The notes: a model not told the origin generated them from the letters alone. Positions 25,694 through 35,420 are shown, counted from the first letter of the stretch. The stretch: 56,522 nt of DNA from Puniceicoccaceae bacterium (GCA_040224245.1 JBEGIR010000064.1:1-56522), one strand, 5' to 3'. A program made the numbers and translations.

Positions 25694-26227
25694 ATGAAAC
25701 CGTCTGACCTCCTGAATCGCTTCCACGATCAAGCTCTTTCGGAAGAAGAAATCATGCGCCTTGAAGCCATGATCGATCAAGACTCCGAACTGGCTGAGGC
25801 ATTGGCGTCCCTGCAGTTCCACACCGAACTCCATCGCGAGAGCATGCCGGATCCGAAGGATGCAGACTTCATCCAAGCAGAGTGGAATGCAATCCAGTCC
25901 CAACTGCCTTCCCGTCGCATAGAGGAGAATACGGCCAGTGCGCAGAAGGACCGGACATCAGATGCAGGGCGCAGCTTGATTCCCTTTCTCTCAATTCCCT
26001 GGTTGAGCGGCACGTTGGCCGCAGCAGCCGCTCTTGCCGTTGCCGTTACGGGAATTTGGATGTGGAGCAACTCCTCTGCCGACTCCCTTGCGCCGTCACA
26101 GGGTCAGATCGATTTTGTTCAGACCGATATCGACGGTGCCAGCTCAATGATCTTCATGGACGAACAGTCCGGTTGGACCTTTGTCTGGATCGATGAACCT
26201 TTAAACGCTTCGGAAGCAGCTGGTTGA
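25694..26227 (+). CDS. Anti-sigma factor-like single-TM protein
   Basis: 177 aa from the ATG at 25694; the longer frame would add a non-conserved hydrophobic leader. The N-terminal cytosolic part (LLNRFHDQALSEEEIMRLEAMI) resembles the sigma-binding helices of anti-sigma factors. A Pro/Arg-rich linker is followed by one membrane helix at about 105-124 (SGTLAAAAALAVAVTGIW). The periplasmic tail ends with GASSMIFMDEQSGWTFVWI. There is no zinc HXXXCXXC motif. It is the last gene of the ECF operon, which is the expected partner position. The match is by topology and context, not by a strong motif. Confidence 0.72.
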   Translation: MKPSDLLNRFHDQALSEEEIMRLEAMIDQDSELAEALASLQFHTELHRESMPDPKDADFIQAEWNAIQSQLPSRRIEENTASAQKDRTSDAGRSLIPFLSIPWLSGTLAAAAALAVAVTGIWMWSNSSADSLAPSQGQIDFVQTDIDGASSMIFMDEQSGWTFVWIDEPLNASEAAG

Positions 26228-26240
26228 GAACCAGTTTCTC

Positions 26241-27059
26241 TCAGGTGGCGGCCTTCCGCTGCTCTTCATCCTGCGACCAGCGTGCGAGGTGGCTTTCAAT
26301 GTGTTCCACAATTCTGGCCTGCTGAGCGTTTCCATTGCCTTCAATTTCCATGGGCGTTCCAAAAGCAAAGCGGACCTCCCGTTCAGGGTGCACAGCACCA
26401 AAATCCTTGAGAATGCGACCGTTCGACCAAGCATCAGTTTTCAACGCAAGCGGGACCACTGGCACTCCCGCTTTTTTTGCGATTTTCACACCGATGGAAT
26501 TGAAGTGCTGTGCATCGAACTTAGTCATGCGCGTTGTTTGAGGAAAAACCACAATGGATACTCCAGCTGCGAGACGATCCAGACTCCCCTGTATCATGGT
26601 TTTGAGATCCTCCCTCGGATTTTCCCTGCCAACCACAATTGGATCCCGTGACAACATCACATGCTTGAACACCGGGTATTCCACCAGCCCTTTCTTGACC
26701 ACGAAGGTCATCGCACGGCGGGGAGCAATCAGGTAAGGCAAGACAAACGTCTCCAGCGTACTCATGTGGTTTCCAACAATCAGACAGGGACCCTTGACCG
26801 CCTGCACCGCATTGAGGTTCTCAATCGTCACACGCACACCTACCCTCTCCAACCCTCTGAGGATGTCGTGCGAACTCTGGCACCATGCCACGTCGTCGTA
26901 CCGCCCCCGCTTCGCCAAACTGGCTGCCGTGAAAACCACCCTCGCAGCCCGGGCATAAAACGAGATCGAGGGAAAGGTACGGTGAAACCACGCTGCCCGC
27001 TCTGACGGGCTTTCATAACAATCGGGCAATTCTGGAAGATCGAGCTGTAGACGCATCAT
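26241..27059 (-). CDS. PlsC-like acyltransferase with HX4E motif
   Basis: Predicted 1-acyl-glycerol-3-phosphate or related lysolipid acyltransferase, about 272 aa. The first motif is NHMSTLET (H98-X4-E103), so Glu stands where the family has Asp. Motif III reads VVFPQTTRM where FPEGTRS is usual. The segment KKAGVPVVPLALKTDAW is typical of the family. One hydrophobic segment near the N-terminus suggests a membrane-associated enzyme. The gene is divergent from gpsA, which makes the glycerol-3-phosphate that starts phospholipid synthesis. The motif changes may mean a different acceptor. Confidence 0.82.
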   Translation of the reverse strand: MMRLQLDLPELPDCYESPSERAAWFHRTFPSISFYARAARVVFTAASLAKRGRYDDVAWCQSSHDILRGLERVGVRVTIENLNAVQAVKGPCLIVGNHMSTLETFVLPYLIAPRRAMTFVVKKGLVEYPVFKHVMLSRDPIVVGRENPREDLKTMIQGSLDRLAAGVSIVVFPQTTRMTKFDAQHFNSIGVKIAKKAGVPVVPLALKTDAWSNGRILKDFGAVHPEREVRFAFGTPMEIEGNGNAQQARIVEHIESHLARWSQDEEQRKAAT

Positions 27060-27173
27060 GGTTTGAAACAAAAGGTATTGGGAGTCGCTCGCATTCTTCC
27101 GGAAAATCCATCAACTTCACATGGCGAGTACCCTTGTCCTCCAATCGGTAACAAAGTCCCGAAATTGTCAATT

Positions 27174-27183
27174 CTGTTAACAG
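27174..27183. promoter_or_regulatory. Palindrome in acyltransferase/gpsA divergent spacer
   Basis: CTGTTAACAG is a perfect 10-base palindrome, preceded by TTGTCA (27165-27170), a fair -35 element for gpsA. No good -10 is seen 16-18 bases on. It could be an operator. Weak call. Confidence 0.22.
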
Positions 27184-27261
27184 CTGAGGTGCGTCTCAAC
27201 TGGCCACCCATGCCAACATCGGGTTTGCATTGCTACTCGGGATGACTCATGCTCTCGATCC

Positions 27262-28272
27262 ATGAATTTCTGTATTTTACCCGCCGGCGCATGGGGAACT
27301 GCCATGGCCATTCACCTCAACCGCCTGGGACATCAGGTCTCCCTGCTGCCGCGCACTCCCGAAGAGGCTCTCGACATGAGTACTCATCGGGAAAACCGCC
27401 AGTTTTTCCCGGGATTCCAGCTGGATCGCTCGATTCAAATTGGTATGGAATACAAACCCGCTTTGATGGAGGCCGATGTGCTCATCATCGCCTGCCCGGC
27501 AAAGTTCCTTCGCTCGGTATGTCAGGAACTCAAGGATGCCCTTCACCCGGACAACGCACGGCAAATTAAACTGGTCGTTGCACTGTGCAAGGGTCTCGAT
27601 CCGTCCACACGGGAACTTCCGCTCAACGCAGTGCACGATGAACTGCCCGACATCCCCTGTGGCCTGCTTTCAGGTCCGACCTTCGCTTCGCAGGTTGCAT
27701 TGGGGCAGCCCACTGCCCTCGTCTTCGCAAGTCGATCCAAGGATCCCTTTGTGCTGAATTTCCAGGAAGCCATCAGCGGCACCAATGTCCGGGTCTATAC
27801 TTCCGATGATGTGGACGGAGTTGGGCTGGGAGGCTGCCTCAAGAATGTCTATGCCGTCGGAGCCGGGATATGCGATGGCCTCGGATTCAAGGACAATACC
27901 AAAGCTGCACTGCTCACACGCTCACTTGCAGAAATGGTGCGCATCGGAAATGCACTCGGAGGCAAGATGGAGACCTTTTTTGGGCTTTCCGGCTTTGGAG
28001 ATCTTATCTTAACCTGCAATGGTCAGGAGAGCCGCAATCGAACCTTTGGGGAACTCTTTGCAAAAGGTGAAAGCATTCAAAGCCTTATCGAAACCAAGGG
28101 CATGACTGTCGAAGGATACTGGACCGCCAAAAGCTTCTATGAAATCTGTCGGGATCGTCAGATTGATGCGCCCATTTTGGAACAAATCTACCGCATCCTC
28201 TATGAAGGACAAAACGTGCACGAGGCCCTCATTTCCCTGATGAACAGGGATCTAAAACACGAGCGTTTCTAG
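27262..28272 (+). CDS. gpsA: Glycerol-3-phosphate dehydrogenase [NAD(P)+]
   Basis: Reduces dihydroxyacetone phosphate to sn-glycerol-3-phosphate for phospholipid synthesis. The 336-aa protein begins with a Rossmann fold whose loop reads PAGAWGTA; the first Gly of the usual GAGAWG is Pro. Further signatures are LLSGPTFASQVALGQPTA, the catalytic-lysine region CLKNVYAVGAGICDGLGFKDN and LSGFGDLILTC. It is cytoplasmic, and the length is that of the family. It is convergent with the symporter gene, separated by a strong terminator. Confidence 0.95.
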   Translation: MNFCILPAGAWGTAMAIHLNRLGHQVSLLPRTPEEALDMSTHRENRQFFPGFQLDRSIQIGMEYKPALMEADVLIIACPAKFLRSVCQELKDALHPDNARQIKLVVALCKGLDPSTRELPLNAVHDELPDIPCGLLSGPTFASQVALGQPTALVFASRSKDPFVLNFQEAISGTNVRVYTSDDVDGVGLGGCLKNVYAVGAGICDGLGFKDNTKAALLTRSLAEMVRIGNALGGKMETFFGLSGFGDLILTCNGQESRNRTFGELFAKGESIQSLIETKGMTVEGYWTAKSFYEICRDRQIDAPILEQIYRILYEGQNVHEALISLMNRDLKHERF

Positions 28273-28308
28273 AAAAAACAAAGCCACCCCACAAACGGGG
28301 TGGCTTTG
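28271..28308 (-). terminator. Rho-independent terminator between gpsA and symporter
   Basis: CAAAGCCACCCC (28279-28290) and GGGGTGGCTTTG (28297-28308) form a perfect 12-base stem with a six-base loop. On the minus strand it is followed by TTTTTT, so it terminates the arabinose/symporter transcript. It may also stop gpsA transcription from the other side. Confidence 0.92.
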
Positions 28309-28338
28309 CACATCAAGGGATTACGTGAATCCCGGAAA

Positions 28339-30015
28339 TCAATACAGCCAGAAGCTGAAGTAGAGATACATGCCCAATACAAGGCCAAGTACCACAATCG
28401 TGAGAATCACGTCAAACTTGTCCCAGCTTGCACGCACCTCAGCCTTATCCTCTGCAGAGAGTGTCGCATAGGTGATGCCTTGCAGCTGCGCATCGTCCAT
28501 GCGCTCAGTCATCAGCGACAATCCGATCACCAGAACAAAGGAGATCACCAGCAAGACTCCCGAGTAATACAGCCAGTTGAATTCTGCAATGTAGATCAGC
28601 AGGGAGCTGTCGATGGAACCATTTGCAACAAACGCTTCAACAGTGAGCTTTGCCAGTCCCAGAACCACCCCGATGATGAGTCCCCAGAATGAACCCGTGC
28701 TGTTGCAGCGACGCCAGAACAGCCCCAGCAGGAATACAGCCGCAATCGGAGGTGCAATGTAGCTCTGCACACTCTGCAGGTAGCGGTAGAGTCCTCCACC
28801 GGCCATGTTGTGCATGATGGGAATCCAGATGATTCCGAGTATGACAACAATCGCAGTCGCAACGCGTCCGACAAAGACGAGATGCCGTTCGGGCATGCCC
28901 GGCTTCAGCTTTTCATAGATATCAACCGTAAAGAGGGTTGCACAAGAATTGAAGAGCGAAGCAAGCGAACTCATCAGCGCCGACAACAGTCCTGCTACCA
29001 CAATTCCACGAAGTCCAACAGGGAGCAGATTGGCTACCATCGTCGCGAAGACCTGGTCACCATCAATTCCACCTTCCGCCTTTGCGGGAATGACCATCAA
29101 TCCTTTCTGATGCAATGCCCAACCGATCAAGCCCGGAACAAGGAAGATCATCACTGGCCACACTTTCAACAGTCCTCCAAAAAGTGCGCCTCGACGTGCA
29201 TCCTTCAAGCTCTTTGCAGCCAGCGTTCGTTGAATGATGTATTGGTCAGTACACCAGTACCAAATACCGATCACAGGGGATGCGATCAGGATGCCAAGCC
29301 AGGGGAAGTCCGGATCTGACAACGGGCGCCACAGCGCAAAATTTTCTGCGTTTGCAGCACAAGTTGCCTGCAATTCACCCCAACCCCCAAGTTGACCCAA
29401 GCCAATGGTTGTGATGAAAACGGATCCCAACAACAGCACCACCGTCTGAGCCACTTCGGTGTAGAGCACGGCGCGCAGCCCTCCAAAAATCGTATAGATC
29501 CCGGTCAGCACCACCGTTGTGAACGCACCAACCCAGAACGCATTGTCCGGAGAGCCAAAGGTATCTGGAAGTAGGGTTTTGAAGACGAGCGCTCCTGCGT
29601 AAATGGTCACCGATACCTTGGTGAACACATAAGCGATCAGACTGACGATCGAGAGAACCCAACGCGTTCTTGCGTCAAACCGGCGCTCCAGAAACTCGGG
29701 CATCGTGAACACACCAGATTTGTAATAAAATGGAACAAACACCCAGCCCAAAATGATCATGACCCAGGCGTGAAGCTCCCAGTGGGCCATTGCCATACCA
29801 CTGGTTGCACCGTTTCCGGCCAGACCCACAATGTGTTCCGAGCCGATGTTGGAAGCGAAGACAGACGCACCGACTACCCACCAGGCTGCATGTCGCCCAG
29901 CCAGAAAATAGTCAGCCGTTGTCTGTTGTTTTTGGGAAGACCAATAGACGATCGCAACGAGTCCAAGGAAATAGACTCCAACGACAATCCAATCGATTGT
30001 AGTAATGGTACTCAT
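28339..30015 (-). CDS. Sodium/sugar symporter (SSS family)
   Basis: 558-aa polytopic transporter (about 14 helices) of the SGLT/PutP superfamily. The N-terminus (ADYFLAGRHAAWWVVGASVFASNIGSE) contains the sodium-site helix with its unwound region. GIYTIFGGLRAVLYTE is a diagnostic segment. The C-terminal part is compatible with the sugar SGLT group. It lies at the 3' end of a cluster with mutarotase and araDAB, so L-arabinose (or an arabinoside) is the likely substrate. A possible LacI-type operator lies about 100 bases upstream. Confidence 0.92.
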   Translation of the reverse strand: MSTITTIDWIVVGVYFLGLVAIVYWSSQKQQTTADYFLAGRHAAWWVVGASVFASNIGSEHIVGLAGNGATSGMAMAHWELHAWVMIILGWVFVPFYYKSGVFTMPEFLERRFDARTRWVLSIVSLIAYVFTKVSVTIYAGALVFKTLLPDTFGSPDNAFWVGAFTTVVLTGIYTIFGGLRAVLYTEVAQTVVLLLGSVFITTIGLGQLGGWGELQATCAANAENFALWRPLSDPDFPWLGILIASPVIGIWYWCTDQYIIQRTLAAKSLKDARRGALFGGLLKVWPVMIFLVPGLIGWALHQKGLMVIPAKAEGGIDGDQVFATMVANLLPVGLRGIVVAGLLSALMSSLASLFNSCATLFTVDIYEKLKPGMPERHLVFVGRVATAIVVILGIIWIPIMHNMAGGGLYRYLQSVQSYIAPPIAAVFLLGLFWRRCNSTGSFWGLIIGVVLGLAKLTVEAFVANGSIDSSLLIYIAEFNWLYYSGVLLVISFVLVIGLSLMTERMDDAQLQGITYATLSAEDKAEVRASWDKFDVILTIVVLGLVLGMYLYFSFWLY

Positions 30016-30118
30016 AGAATTAGGATTCAGTGTGGGACGGTGCGATGGAAAATCCTCCCATCGCAGGGGTTCAGGTTTAGGGTTTCAATTCAGGCCATAA
30101 GCCAGGGAAATGAATAGG

Positions 30119-30132
30119 ATTAAACGTTAAAT
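30119..30132. promoter_or_regulatory. Possible LacI-type operator upstream of symporter
   Basis: ATTAAACGTTAAAT is symmetrical at six of seven base pairs around a central CG, the usual form of LacI-family operators. It lies in the 195-base gap between the symporter start and the mutarotase stop. It does not match the palindrome at the araB/LacI junction, which weakens the case that one regulator binds both. Confidence 0.35.
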
Positions 30133-30210
30133 GAAAAGCTACCCGCAAGCCTCCCATTTTCCTGAGTATGGACCTCAGCGGGAAGACTTGCGCTCCTGGG
30201 TTTCAGATCA

Positions 30211-31386
30211 TCAGCGCGTGGAAAAACGATGCACGGTTTGGGTTTGGTAGGTCTCCCCCGGATGCAGAATGATTGAGGGAAATTCAGACTGATTGGGTGA
30301 ATCGGGAAAATGCTGGGTTTCCAGACAGAATCCAGTGCGATGCTCGTAGGGAACTCCGCCCTTTCCAACATTGGAACCATCGAGGAAATTGCCACTGTAA
30401 AACTGCACTCCGGGTTCTTCGGTATAGATTTTCATCACCCGACCCGATTCCGGCTCCACAACTTTTGCAGCCAGTGTCAGACCTTGCTCTGCTGAATTGA
30501 GCACCCAGTTGTGGTCGTATCCCAATCCAAATTCCAATTGCTCATTGGAATCATTAATGCGTTCTCCGATAGTTGTGAGTTCGCGAAAATCAAAGGGCGT
30601 TCCTTCTACGGGTGCCAACTCACCTGTCGGAATCAGTCCTGCGTTGACCGGGGTGTAGTGGTCCGCATTCAGCATCAGTTTGTGCGAGAGAATGTCTCCC
30701 TTTCCGGCACCCGCCAAATTGAAATAGGAATGGTTCGTCAGGTTGACCGGGGTGGATTGGTCAGTCGTAGCCCGATACTCACACACAAAGGCATTGTCAT
30801 TGGTGAGGGTGTAGACCACTTCCACCTGCAGATTTCCCGGGTAGCCCTCTTCGCCATCCACACTCAGGTAATGGAGCGTCAAACTCGCAACTCCACCATC
30901 GAGCGAGGGTTTCGCATCCCAAACGACCTTGTCAAATCCCTTCACACCTCCGTGCAGGTGCGCGGGTATGCCGCCGGGTTCATCGTTGGTCGCGAGTTGG
31001 TAGTCCGTTCCATTGAGCGTGAATTTTCCGTGTGCAATGCGGTTTCCAACCCGACCGATGAGCGCACCAAAGTAAGGATTTGAAGCCACATAGGCCTCCA
31101 GATTGTCATAACCCAGCACAATGTCATCGAGCTTTCCCTCACTGTCAGGGACCCAGAGCTGTGTAACAATGCCGCCATAGGTGATCACCTCCATTTTCAA
31201 ACCATTGGTATTGGTGAGCAGATAGGCGGTAACGGATTTGCCATCCACTTCACCGAAGGGGCGCATGGAAATGGTTGCATCACCCCCTGCACAACAGGAA
31301 GGCATGGGTTTCGAGGTGTCCGCTGCGGACACGGATGCCGCGAGCAATACTGATGCAAGCAACGATGTCGTTTTGAGTAATTTCAT
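30211..31386 (-). CDS. galM: Exported aldose 1-epimerase (mutarotase)
   Basis: Interconverts alpha and beta anomers of sugars. The 391-aa protein starts with a signal peptide (KTTSLLASVLLAASVSAADT), so it acts in the periplasm. Family motifs include NPYFGALIGRVGNRI, LTNHSYFNLAGAGKG and GVQFYSGNFLDG. The histidine in NHSYFN and the late glutamate in RTGFCLETQHFPDSPN are the catalytic pair. A CCAGG dicysteine follows the signal peptide. It lies in the arabinose cluster between araD and the symporter, suggesting it prepares the sugar anomer for uptake. Confidence 0.92.
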   Translation of the reverse strand: MKLLKTTSLLASVLLAASVSAADTSKPMPSCCAGGDATISMRPFGEVDGKSVTAYLLTNTNGLKMEVITYGGIVTQLWVPDSEGKLDDIVLGYDNLEAYVASNPYFGALIGRVGNRIAHGKFTLNGTDYQLATNDEPGGIPAHLHGGVKGFDKVVWDAKPSLDGGVASLTLHYLSVDGEEGYPGNLQVEVVYTLTNDNAFVCEYRATTDQSTPVNLTNHSYFNLAGAGKGDILSHKLMLNADHYTPVNAGLIPTGELAPVEGTPFDFRELTTIGERINDSNEQLEFGLGYDHNWVLNSAEQGLTLAAKVVEPESGRVMKIYTEEPGVQFYSGNFLDGSNVGKGGVPYEHRTGFCLETQHFPDSPNQSEFPSIILHPGETYQTQTVHRFSTR

Positions 31387-31469
31387 AACAGAATAGGGTT
31401 AATTTGGGATGTTGATGATCGGTTCAGGGGAACGCTAAGTTGTAGCCTCACAGAAAGCAGTCACATTTT

Positions 31470-32168
31470 TCAGCTCTGTCCATAATAGGCGCCTTCCCCA
31501 TGTTTGCGAAAAAAGTGTTTTTTCAGGAGATAGGATGGAACCTGAGGGGCATCTGGGCGGATCAAGGTGGTTTTCCATGCCATCTCGGCGATCACTTCCA
31601 ACGCAACCGCAGTTTCCACGGCCTTTTCCCCGCTCGGACCCCAGGTGAATGGTCCATGGTTGCGCACGAGTACCGCCGGACACTCCATCGGATCTCTCCC
31701 TTCAAATGCCTCGATGATGACTTTTGCGGTGTCCCACTCATACTCGCCCTTGACTTCGACTTCGGTCATGTCACGCGTGACCGGAACCGGCCCCAGAAAA
31801 TAGTCGCAGTGTGTTGTGCCAAAACAGGGAATTTCCCGACCTGCCTGGGCAAAGGATACCGCATTCCGGGAGTGAGTGTGAACCACCGACCGAACCCCTG
31901 CTCCACCAAACGCCTGGTAAAGGCGCCGGTGAGTCGGTGTATCTGACGATGGACGCAGTTTTCCTTCCACAATCTTGCCTTCCAGATCGAGAATCACCAT
32001 ATCCGCCGGACGGAGTGCGTCATAGGAGACACCGCTCGGTTTGATTGCAAACACCCCCGAATCGGGATCATAAACACTCACATTGCCAAATGTCAGATCA
32101 ACCAACCCAGTTTGCGGGAGTCGTAGATTCGCATGGGTACAAGCTTCTCGAATTGCTTCAAATCGCAT
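31470..32168 (-). CDS. araD: L-ribulose-5-phosphate 4-epimerase
   Basis: Third enzyme of L-arabinose catabolism: converts L-ribulose 5-phosphate to D-xylulose 5-phosphate by retro-aldol chemistry with a divalent metal. The 232-aa protein has metal ligands in VVHTHSR (H97, H99) and RNHGPFTW (H171), and the acidic SSDTPTH (D76). These positions closely match E. coli AraD. It lies 18 bases after araA in the same direction. Confidence 0.95.
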   Translation of the reverse strand: MRFEAIREACTHANLRLPQTGLVDLTFGNVSVYDPDSGVFAIKPSGVSYDALRPADMVILDLEGKIVEGKLRPSSDTPTHRRLYQAFGGAGVRSVVHTHSRNAVSFAQAGREIPCFGTTHCDYFLGPVPVTRDMTEVEVKGEYEWDTAKVIIEAFEGRDPMECPAVLVRNHGPFTWGPSGEKAVETAVALEVIAEMAWKTTLIRPDAPQVPSYLLKKHFFRKHGEGAYYGQS

Positions 32169-32186
32169 GATCGCTACAGGTTTTGA

Positions 32187-33689
32187 TTAACGCCTGAGGG
32201 TATGAAAGGCCTCATTCCACTGCAATGTTTGTTTGAAGCTGCGCAGTTCAGTGTTTTCATCGATCACAACCAGCTCGACTCCAGCCATTTCGGCAAAATC
32301 CGCCATATTCTCCACCGAAGCACTGTAGCTGAACGCGGTGTGATGCGCACCTCCTGCAAGGATCCAGGCAGCAACTCCAGTCTTGAGATTCGGTTTTACA
32401 TCCCACAGAACGCGCGCAACTGGCAACTTGGGGAGCGCTTTCTCAGGACGGACCGCATCCAGTTTTGCCACCAGCAAGCGGAAGCGATTGCCCATGTCCA
32501 CGAGTGAAACATTGATCGCCGGACCCGATTTCCCATTAAACACAAGGCGAACCGGATCTTCCTTCCCTCCGATGCCGAGCGGGTGGATTTCACAGCTGGG
32601 CTTGGCATCCGCAATACTCGGACAAATCTCCAGCATGTGCGATCCGAGGCATCGCGGTGCTGCCGGATCAAAGTGATAGGTGTAGTCCTCCATGAAACTG
32701 GTGCCTTGATCCCGTCCAAGATTCATGACTTTCATCACCCTGAGCAGCGCAGCATGCTTCCAGTCGCCCTCGGCTCCAAAACCATAGCCGTCAGCCATGA
32801 GGCGTTGCGATGCAATTCCCGGCAGTTGTTTCAGTCCGTGCAGGTCTTCAAAAGTATCGGTATATGCACCGTATCCACCCTGTTTGAGAAACTCGCGCAA
32901 ACCCAGCTCGATGCGCGCTGCATCCTTGAGGGATACATGACGTTCTCCGCCTTTACCCAGAGCTGGAGCCAGTGTGTAAGCACTCGCATATTCCGCCACC
33001 AGATCCGTCACATCCGACTCCGAAACCGCATTGACTACCGCAACGAGGTCTCCAATACCATGGGTGTTCACCGACATTCCAAAAACGGATTCGGCCTCAA
33101 CCTTGTCTCCACAGGTTACCGCGACGTAGCGCATGTTGTCACCAAAGCGCACCACCTTGAGTCGCTGCATTTCGTTCCATGCGGCAAGCACCCGCATCCA
33201 CTCCGCAAGATCCGCACGAACATCTGCATTTTCCCAGTGTCCCACGATCACCTTGCGATCAATGCGCATGCGAGAGCAGATGTGACCAAACTCCCGCCCA
33301 CCATGCGCCGATTGGTTGAGATTCATGAAATCCATGTCGATTTCGTCCCATGGAATATCGCGGTTGAATTGCGTGTGCAGGTGGCAAAATGGTTTCTTCA
33401 GCTGATTCAAACCGCGAATCCACATCTTGGCGGGAGAAAATGTGTGCATCCAGAAGATGACTCCTCCGCAGGAGGGATCGTTGTTAGCCTGAAGACAGAT
33501 CGACAGAATTTCGTCGGGCGTGGTCGCCACTTGCTTGAAGCTGACGTTCGCCGGGATAACCGAATCCGCCTGGAGGGCATCTGCGATCACCTGCGAATTT
33601 GCAGCCACTTGCTTAAGGGCTGCCTCGCCATAGAGGTGCTGACTTCCGGTCACGAACCAGACATCAAGGTCTTGATAAATTTTCTTCAT
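32187..33689 (-). CDS. araA: L-arabinose isomerase
   Basis: Converts L-arabinose to L-ribulose with Mn2+. The protein is exactly 500 aa, the E. coli length. Diagnostic segments are [17 protein letters not shown] at the N-terminus, [37 protein letters not shown] (metal ligands) and GGAHHTAFS near the C-terminus. It lies between araB and araD in one operon. Between araB and araA there are 51 bases without a recognisable promoter. Confidence 0.97.
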   Translation of the reverse strand: MKKIYQDLDVWFVTGSQHLYGEAALKQVAANSQVIADALQADSVIPANVSFKQVATTPDEILSICLQANNDPSCGGVIFWMHTFSPAKMWIRGLNQLKKPFCHLHTQFNRDIPWDEIDMDFMNLNQSAHGGREFGHICSRMRIDRKVIVGHWENADVRADLAEWMRVLAAWNEMQRLKVVRFGDNMRYVAVTCGDKVEAESVFGMSVNTHGIGDLVAVVNAVSESDVTDLVAEYASAYTLAPALGKGGERHVSLKDAARIELGLREFLKQGGYGAYTDTFEDLHGLKQLPGIASQRLMADGYGFGAEGDWKHAALLRVMKVMNLGRDQGTSFMEDYTYHFDPAAPRCLGSHMLEICPSIADAKPSCEIHPLGIGGKEDPVRLVFNGKSGPAINVSLVDMGNRFRLLVAKLDAVRPEKALPKLPVARVLWDVKPNLKTGVAAWILAGGAHHTAFSYSASVENMADFAEMAGVELVVIDENTELRSFKQTLQWNEAFHTLRR

Positions 33690-33740
33690 ATACAGGGTTA
33701 TTTTGGGAAATAGATCGGTCTTAGGTCTTAACGGGATCCC

Positions 33741-35420
33741 TCATGACTTTCGTTGACGCTCCTTGATATCGAGCAAATCCTTCATCAGATTCCCGAGATC
33801 GGGTTGTGCCACACCGCCGAAGGCATCGTGCAGTTTTTGATATAGGTGGAACAGCTCCGTATAAACGGAATGGTTGTCGGCATCAGGCTTATAGATCGTG
33901 CCCTTAACGCCCGTCATGAGCGCCTTTGCTGTCTCAAAATCCTCATGGCCTCCCTCAGACTTCCCGGCCAGCACTGCAGCGGATATCGCCGCACCCAGCG
34001 CGCAGGTCTGCGCTGAGCGGGAAACACACATTTCACAGCCCGTAACATCAGCGTAGATCTGCATGAGCATCGCATCTTTCTCGGCAATGCCACCGCAACA
34101 GACAATGCGCTCCACCTTCACTCCATGAGCAACAATGTGCTCGAGTATCGTACGGGCACCAAAAGCAGTTGCTTCCACCAGTGCACGGTAAATTTCCGCA
34201 CGTGTGGTGTGCAGGGTTTGCCCGAGAATCAGACCGGTCAGACGCTGATCCACAAGGATGGTTCGATTACCATTGTTCCAATCCAGCGCAAGTAAGCCGC
34301 TCTCTCCCGGTTTTTGCGATTCCACTTCGGCGCGCAGTTCCTTGTGAAGGCTGCCCTCACCCTGCAGTACCCGTTCGACGTACCATTTGAACAGATCGCC
34401 GACCGCCGACTGCCCGGCCTCAACACCATAATACCCCGGAAGGATGGAACCTTTCACAATGCCGCAAATGCCGGAAATATCCGGCACCTTCTCACTTGCC
34501 GAAATCACCGAACAATCGCAGGTGGAAGTACCAATCGCCTTCACCAAGACACCATCGGTTACGCCGCTGCCAATGGCACCATAGTGAACATCAAACTCTC
34601 CTATGGCGATCACGATTCCCTCCCGAAGTCCCAGCCGATGGGCCCACTCGGCGCACAGATTGCCCGCCTTTTCGGATGCATCATAGGCACGCTCATAGAG
34701 GCGATCCCGTAGATCCGCCAGCTTTGGATCGAGCATGGCCAAAAATTCCTTGTCCGGCAGACCGCCCCACTCATCCGAATAAAACGCCTTGTGCCCCGCT
34801 GCGCAGACACCACGCCGAATCTCCAGCGGATTCGTGACTCCTGCCAATACCGATGGCACCCAGTCGCAGAGTTCCACCCAGCTGTAGGCAGCGTCGAAGA
34901 CTGCAGGGTCAACGCTCAGGCAATGCCAGATTTTGCTCCACCACCACTCCGAAGAGTAGGTATTACCGACCTTCGCCATGAATTGAGGACGGTGTGCTCG
35001 TCCCAACTCTGTAATGGTTGCTGCTTCCCGATAACTGGTGTGATCCTTCCAGAGCCAGCACTGCGCATTCAGATTTCCCTGAAAATCGGGCAGAGTAGCA
35101 AGTGCTGTGTTTGAGGCGTTGACTGGAATCGGACTTGATCCGGTCGTGTCCACCCCAATTCCGATGATGTCCATCGGATCAAAGGAAGGATGTGCCTGCT
35201 GCGCCTGCCGGATGGCATCCATCACCGTGTGTTCCAGACCGTCAAGATAGTCCTGCGGACTCTGGCGCGCGACATTTGCGTCCTTTGCATCTCCCATCAC
35301 CCCTTGATCTCCGCTCGGATAAGGAAACACCGACGTTGCCAGTTCGCTGCCATCCGCACAGCTCACAATCAGTGCCCGCACAGAGTTGGTTCCATAGTCA
35401 AGTCCCAGGGTATATTTCAT
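33741..35420 (-). CDS. araB: Ribulokinase
   Basis: FGGY-family kinase that phosphorylates L-ribulose with ATP. From the ATG at 35420 it is 559 aa (E. coli: 566). The N-terminal phosphate loop is LGLDYGTNSVRALIV. The FGGY region contains GIGVDTTGSSPIPV and GEFDVHYGAIGSGVTDG, and the second domain has VCCGGIAEKDAMLMQIYADV. A longer frame begins 11 codons upstream but would run into the regulator's promoter. It is the first gene of the ara operon and is divergent from the LacI-type regulator. Confidence 0.95.
   Translation of the reverse strand: MKYTLGLDYGTNSVRALIVSCADGSELATSVFPYPSGDQGVMGDAKDANVARQSPQDYLDGLEHTVMDAIRQAQQAHPSFDPMDIIGIGVDTTGSSPIPVNASNTALATLPDFQGNLNAQCWLWKDHTSYREAATITELGRAHRPQFMAKVGNTYSSEWWWSKIWHCLSVDPAVFDAAYSWVELCDWVPSVLAGVTNPLEIRRGVCAAGHKAFYSDEWGGLPDKEFLAMLDPKLADLRDRLYERAYDASEKAGNLCAEWAHRLGLREGIVIAIGEFDVHYGAIGSGVTDGVLVKAIGTSTCDCSVISASEKVPDISGICGIVKGSILPGYYGVEAGQSAVGDLFKWYVERVLQGEGSLHKELRAEVESQKPGESGLLALDWNNGNRTILVDQRLTGLILGQTLHTTRAEIYRALVEATAFGARTILEHIVAHGVKVERIVCCGGIAEKDAMLMQIYADVTGCEMCVSRSAQTCALGAAISAAVLAGKSEGGHEDFETAKALMTGVKGTIYKPDADNHSVYTELFHLYQKLHDAFGGVAQPDLGNLMKDLLDIKERQRKS

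Noticed and set aside
32583-33713. 376-codon open frame on the plus strand opposite araA
   Set aside because: araA matches L-arabinose isomerase along its whole length; the opposite frame is Cys/His-rich noise.
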